Shown one piece after another: positions 7,674 through 9,749 of a DNA stretch of 9,749 bases. Within the stretch, counting starts at the first letter, position 1. Each line of letters begins with the position of its first letter. Below the pieces are notes generated by a model that worked only from the letters and a program-made list of their open reading frames with translations, did not search any database and was not told the origin of the DNA. Source of the stretch: an uncultured Chlorobiaceae bacterium (lineage in GTDB: Bacteria > Bacteroidota > Chlorobiia > Chlorobiales > Chlorobiaceae); contig CAILXE010000266.1 in NCBI GenBank assembly GCA_903838095.1, positions 1 through 9,749 of the forward strand. The letters run 5' to 3'. A program made the translations under genes and the position numbers.

Positions 7674-8261
7674 ATGAAATATTCAATGGCGAGGATTATT
7701 GCTTTTTTTCTTTTTTTCAGCACGATGTATGGCTGTGGATACAACAGCATCCAGCAGAATGAAGAGACCGTCAACCGGTCATGGGGAGATCTTGAATCCC
7801 AATTGCAGCGCAGGGCCGATCTTGTGCCGAATCTTGTAGCAACGGTCAAGGGTGCTGCAAACTTTGAAAAGGAGACGTTGACGGCGGTTGTCGAAGCAAG
7901 GGCCAAAGCCACCTCAATTCAGCTTACGCCCGCAATGCTCAGTGATCCGGCGGCCATGGCAAAGTTTCGCGAAGCTCAAGGCGGACTGACCTCAAGCCTG
8001 TCGCGCCTGATGGTGGCTGTAGAGCGTTATCCTGAACTCAAGGCAAACCAGAACTTCCTCGACTTGCAGAATCAGCTTGAGGGAACTGAGAACCGTATCA
8101 GTGTCGCCCGTCAGCGTTATAACGGGGCTGTTGAAACCTTCAACTTCTCAATCAGGAAGTTTCCGAATTCCATGACCAACTCTCTGTTGCTTAAACTGAA
8201 AGCCAAAGAGTATTTCAAGGCTGATGAAGCCGCCAAAGTTGTGCCAACGGTTAAATTCTGA
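7674..8261 (+). CDS. lemA: LemA family lipoprotein
   Basis: LemA proteins are small, mostly helical envelope proteins whose molecular role is not settled. The 195-residue length is normal. The N-terminus has a hydrophobic segment (8-19) ending in MYGCGYN, so Cys21 is probably lipidated, although Met-Tyr-Gly before the cysteine is not a textbook lipobox; otherwise the segment would be a membrane anchor. The family signature follows: [15 protein letters not shown], then [18 protein letters not shown] and [15 protein letters not shown]. The rest is predicted helical, with [19 protein letters not shown] and FPNS(M) near the end, as in the family. AAGGAG at 7662-7667 lies six bases from the ATG, the best ribosome site in the window apart from that of uvrB. 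The stop TGA shares its A with the ATG of the next gene, so the two are probably translationally coupled. The pairing of lemA with TPM genes recurs in many bacteria. Confidence 0.94.
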   Translation: MKYSMARIIAFFLFFSTMYGCGYNSIQQNEETVNRSWGDLESQLQRRADLVPNLVATVKGAANFEKETLTAVVEARAKATSIQLTPAMLSDPAAMAKFREAQGGLTSSLSRLMVAVERYPELKANQNFLDLQNQLEGTENRISVARQRYNGAVETFNFSIRKFPNSMTNSLLLKLKAKEYFKADEAAKVVPTVKF

Positions 8262-9019
8262 TGATACTGGCTCGCATGTATCGGTTCATGAAGCATAGGT
8301 CGGGGGCTTACCTGTTGCTCTTTATGCTTATGCAGGTTGTGTCGTTCAGTAACCTGAAAGCAATCCCTGTGCCAGCTCTGACAGGACGGGTGAACGATTA
8401 TGCTGCTATGATATCGCCTCAAGTAAAGGCAGATATTGATGCAAAACTTGCGCAGCTTGAAACTGCTGAGTCAACACAGATCGTGATACTTACCGTTCCT
8501 TCGCTTGAGGGTGACCCGATCGAAGATTTTTCGATACGGGTTGCCGAGGCGTGGAAGATTGGCCACAAAGGTTCCGATAACGGTGTGCTGCTTATTGTTT
8601 CAAGGGATGACCACAAGGTGCGCATTGAGGCAGGATATGGGCTGGAAGGAAAGCTTACCGATCTTCTTTCAGGGCGAATTATTCGCGATGAAATTTCACC
8701 AGCATTCAAGGCAGGTCAATTTGATGCCGGATTTTCCCGAGCTGTTGATGTGCTCATTTCGGTGGTGCATGGCGAGTATAAGGCCAAGCCCCAGGCGAAA
8801 AGAAGCAGTAAGCCTTCTTTTCCTCTGCTGACCATTATTCTGTTGCTGTTCTATTTTATGAGCCAGATTTTCCGGGGACACAGAGGCGGAGGAATGATGA
8901 CTGGTGGTCTTGGTGGCGGATTTTATGGTGGTGGCGGCAGTTTCGGTGGCGGTGGAGGAGGAGGCTTCGGTGGCGGCGGCGGTGGTTTTGGCGGCGGCGG
9001 AGCATCAGGGGATTGGTAA
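8261..9019 (+). CDS. TPM domain protein (YgcG-like) with signal peptide, membrane segment and Gly-rich tail
   Basis: TPM-domain proteins act on the outer face of the inner membrane or in the periplasm. A plant relative (TLP18.3) is tied to photosystem II turnover, but the bacterial role is unclear. The 252 residues comprise a signal peptide (basic MYRFMKHR, hydrophobic 18-29, cleavage probably near LKA|IPVP) and a TPM domain (about 38-165). The domain opens with LTGRVNDYAAMI and includes TQIVILTVPSLEG, DNGVLLIVSRDDHKVRIEAG (106-125) and YGLEG. A membrane helix follows (about 188-203), then a 45-residue tail made mostly of glycine and ending in GASGDW, close to the family's usual ending. The domain should therefore face the periplasm, with the glycine tail in the cytoplasm. 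The start at 8261 overlaps the lemA stop (TGATG) and has no ribosome site of its own. Met6 and Met10 are in-frame alternatives that would shorten the signal peptide. Confidence 0.92.
   Translation: MILARMYRFMKHRSGAYLLLFMLMQVVSFSNLKAIPVPALTGRVNDYAAMISPQVKADIDAKLAQLETAESTQIVILTVPSLEGDPIEDFSIRVAEAWKIGHKGSDNGVLLIVSRDDHKVRIEAGYGLEGKLTDLLSGRIIRDEISPAFKAGQFDAGFSRAVDVLISVVHGEYKAKPQAKRSSKPSFPLLTIILLLFYFMSQIFRGHRGGGMMTGGLGGGFYGGGGSFGGGGGGGFGGGGGGFGGGGASGDW
8882..9010 (+). repeat. GGN-rich low-complexity tract coding the Gly-rich tail
   Basis: Runs of GGT, GGC and GGA codons encode blocks such as GGGGSFGGGGGGGF and FGGGGASGDW at the end of the TPM protein. The codons are mixed rather than a pure repeat, which limits slippage. 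The same stretch is also open in the +1 frame, where it reads as Val/Ala/Glu-rich sequence that runs in frame into the next gene. That reading is most likely a by-product of the composition. Confidence 0.7.
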
Positions 9020-9041
9020 ATGCCACATAAAAAAACTGAAA

Positions 9042-9701
9042 ATGAGTGATCCGGCAGAAAAATTTCTTACCGCTGAAGGGCGGCTTCATATAGAGTCGCA
9101 TATCGCGGAGGCTGAAAAGCGTACCTCTGGAGAAATTGTTGTCATGGTGGTGCCTGCAAGTTACCACTATCCTCTTGCATCTATGCTCGGTAGTTTGCTT
9201 CTGGCGATGCTTATTGCCATGGCCGCGACTTTATTTGTCGAGATAGAGCAATTTATCGGAAAGGAGATGATCTGGTTCTTTCCAGCCGTATTCAGTCTCT
9301 CGTTCATCCTCATCCACGAACTGATCAAGCGCACCACTCTCCTTAAGCGTTTGTTTGTTAAAGACTCCGACATGAAGGAGGAGGTTGAAGAGGCGGCTAT
9401 TCACTCTTTTTACCGCAGAAATATCAATAATACCACTGACCACACCGGTATTCTCATCTACATTTCACTGTTCGAGCGTAAAGTTCGTGTGGTCGCCGAC
9501 AGAGGCATTAACGAAAAAGTTGATCAGGATGTCTGGCAGGAGATTGTTAAAATCATCACAGCAGGTATTCGCGCCAAAGCACAGGCGCAAGCCATTGTTG
9601 CCGCAGTTGACCGGTGTGCTGATATTCTTTCAAGCCATTTTCCTCTCAAAGCTGGTGATCGCAATGAGCTTGGCAACGAGGTTATTATTGGCAGAGATTA
9701 A
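9042..9701 (+). CDS. TPM domain membrane protein (COG3762-like)
   Basis: This is the second TPM protein of the cluster, with 219 residues. The domain is split. The first part is residues 1-37, ending in RTSGEIVVMVV. Two hydrophobic helices (about 45-67 and 77-97) follow, then the second part: TDHTGILIYISLFERKVRVV (133-151), DRGIN, VDQDVWQEIV and the final DRNELGNEVIIGRD. This layout, a TPM fold with a membrane hairpin inserted near its start, matches the membrane-protein family that commonly follows lemA and the secreted TPM gene. The two helices close together put both halves of the domain on the same side, probably the cytoplasm because there is no signal peptide. The frame is open upstream to 8904, through the glycine tract. 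I chose the ATG at 9042 because family homology starts there and the upstream part only mirrors the glycine codons. No ribosome site is visible; the gap from the previous stop is 22 bases. Confidence 0.9.
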   Translation: MSDPAEKFLTAEGRLHIESHIAEAEKRTSGEIVVMVVPASYHYPLASMLGSLLLAMLIAMAATLFVEIEQFIGKEMIWFFPAVFSLSFILIHELIKRTTLLKRLFVKDSDMKEEVEEAAIHSFYRRNINNTTDHTGILIYISLFERKVRVVADRGINEKVDQDVWQEIVKIITAGIRAKAQAQAIVAAVDRCADILSSHFPLKAGDRNELGNEVIIGRD

Positions 9702-9749
9702 AAAGAAATCATTTTGATTATTCTGTTTAAATGTTTTTTTACAGTCAGT

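Noticed and set aside
9706..9740. Possible terminator after the last gene: AATCA-TTT-TGATT and a later T7 run
   Set aside because: The stem is only five mostly A-T pairs and the T-run begins about 15 bases after it, so it does not form a convincing intrinsic terminator.

Overview
The window reads as a housekeeping segment from a Gram-negative, probably green-sulfur-bacterium-like (Chlorobi/Chlorobiaceae) chromosome. This placement is inferred from the style of the proteins (a lipoprotein M16 protease with the long insert common in the Bacteroidetes/Chlorobi lineage, a single long Rel enzyme, a lemA-TPM-TPM cluster) and from moderate G+C. It has not been checked by a search. No tRNA, rRNA, CRISPR array or insertion sequence was found.

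Layout. (1) 1-1655, minus strand: N-terminal 551 residues of an M16 zinc metallopeptidase with a lipoprotein signal, cut by the window edge. (2) 1656-2013: divergent intergenic region with two adjacent inverted repeats. (3) 2014-4086, plus: complete uvrB, the damage-recognition helicase of nucleotide excision repair. (4) 4083-4898, minus: an exported, A+T-richer protein of unknown function, built from three 81-residue repeats. These resolve into six propeller-like half-units. Its stop codon overlaps the uvrB stop in one shared TTAA. (5) 4899-5274: intergenic, with a small hairpin and a candidate promoter but no convincing gene. (6) 5275-7470, plus: a full-length RelA/SpoT-family (p)ppGpp synthetase/hydrolase with HD, synthetase, TGS, zinc-finger-like and ACT parts. 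(7) 7674-9701, plus: a compact cluster of lemA lipoprotein, TPM-domain protein with a glycine-rich tail, and a second TPM protein with two membrane segments inside the domain. The first two overlap by one base; the third follows after 22 bases.

Functionally these are independent neighbours: envelope proteolysis, DNA repair, stringent response, and an envelope-associated LemA/TPM module whose biochemical role is unsettled. The only gene without a recognised family is the six-blade candidate at 4083-4898, and it is the best place to look for something undescribed. The remaining interest lies in details: a YFKD in place of RFKD in Rel, a Tyr-to-Phe change in the UvrB beta-hairpin, and structured intergenic DNA upstream of uvrB.
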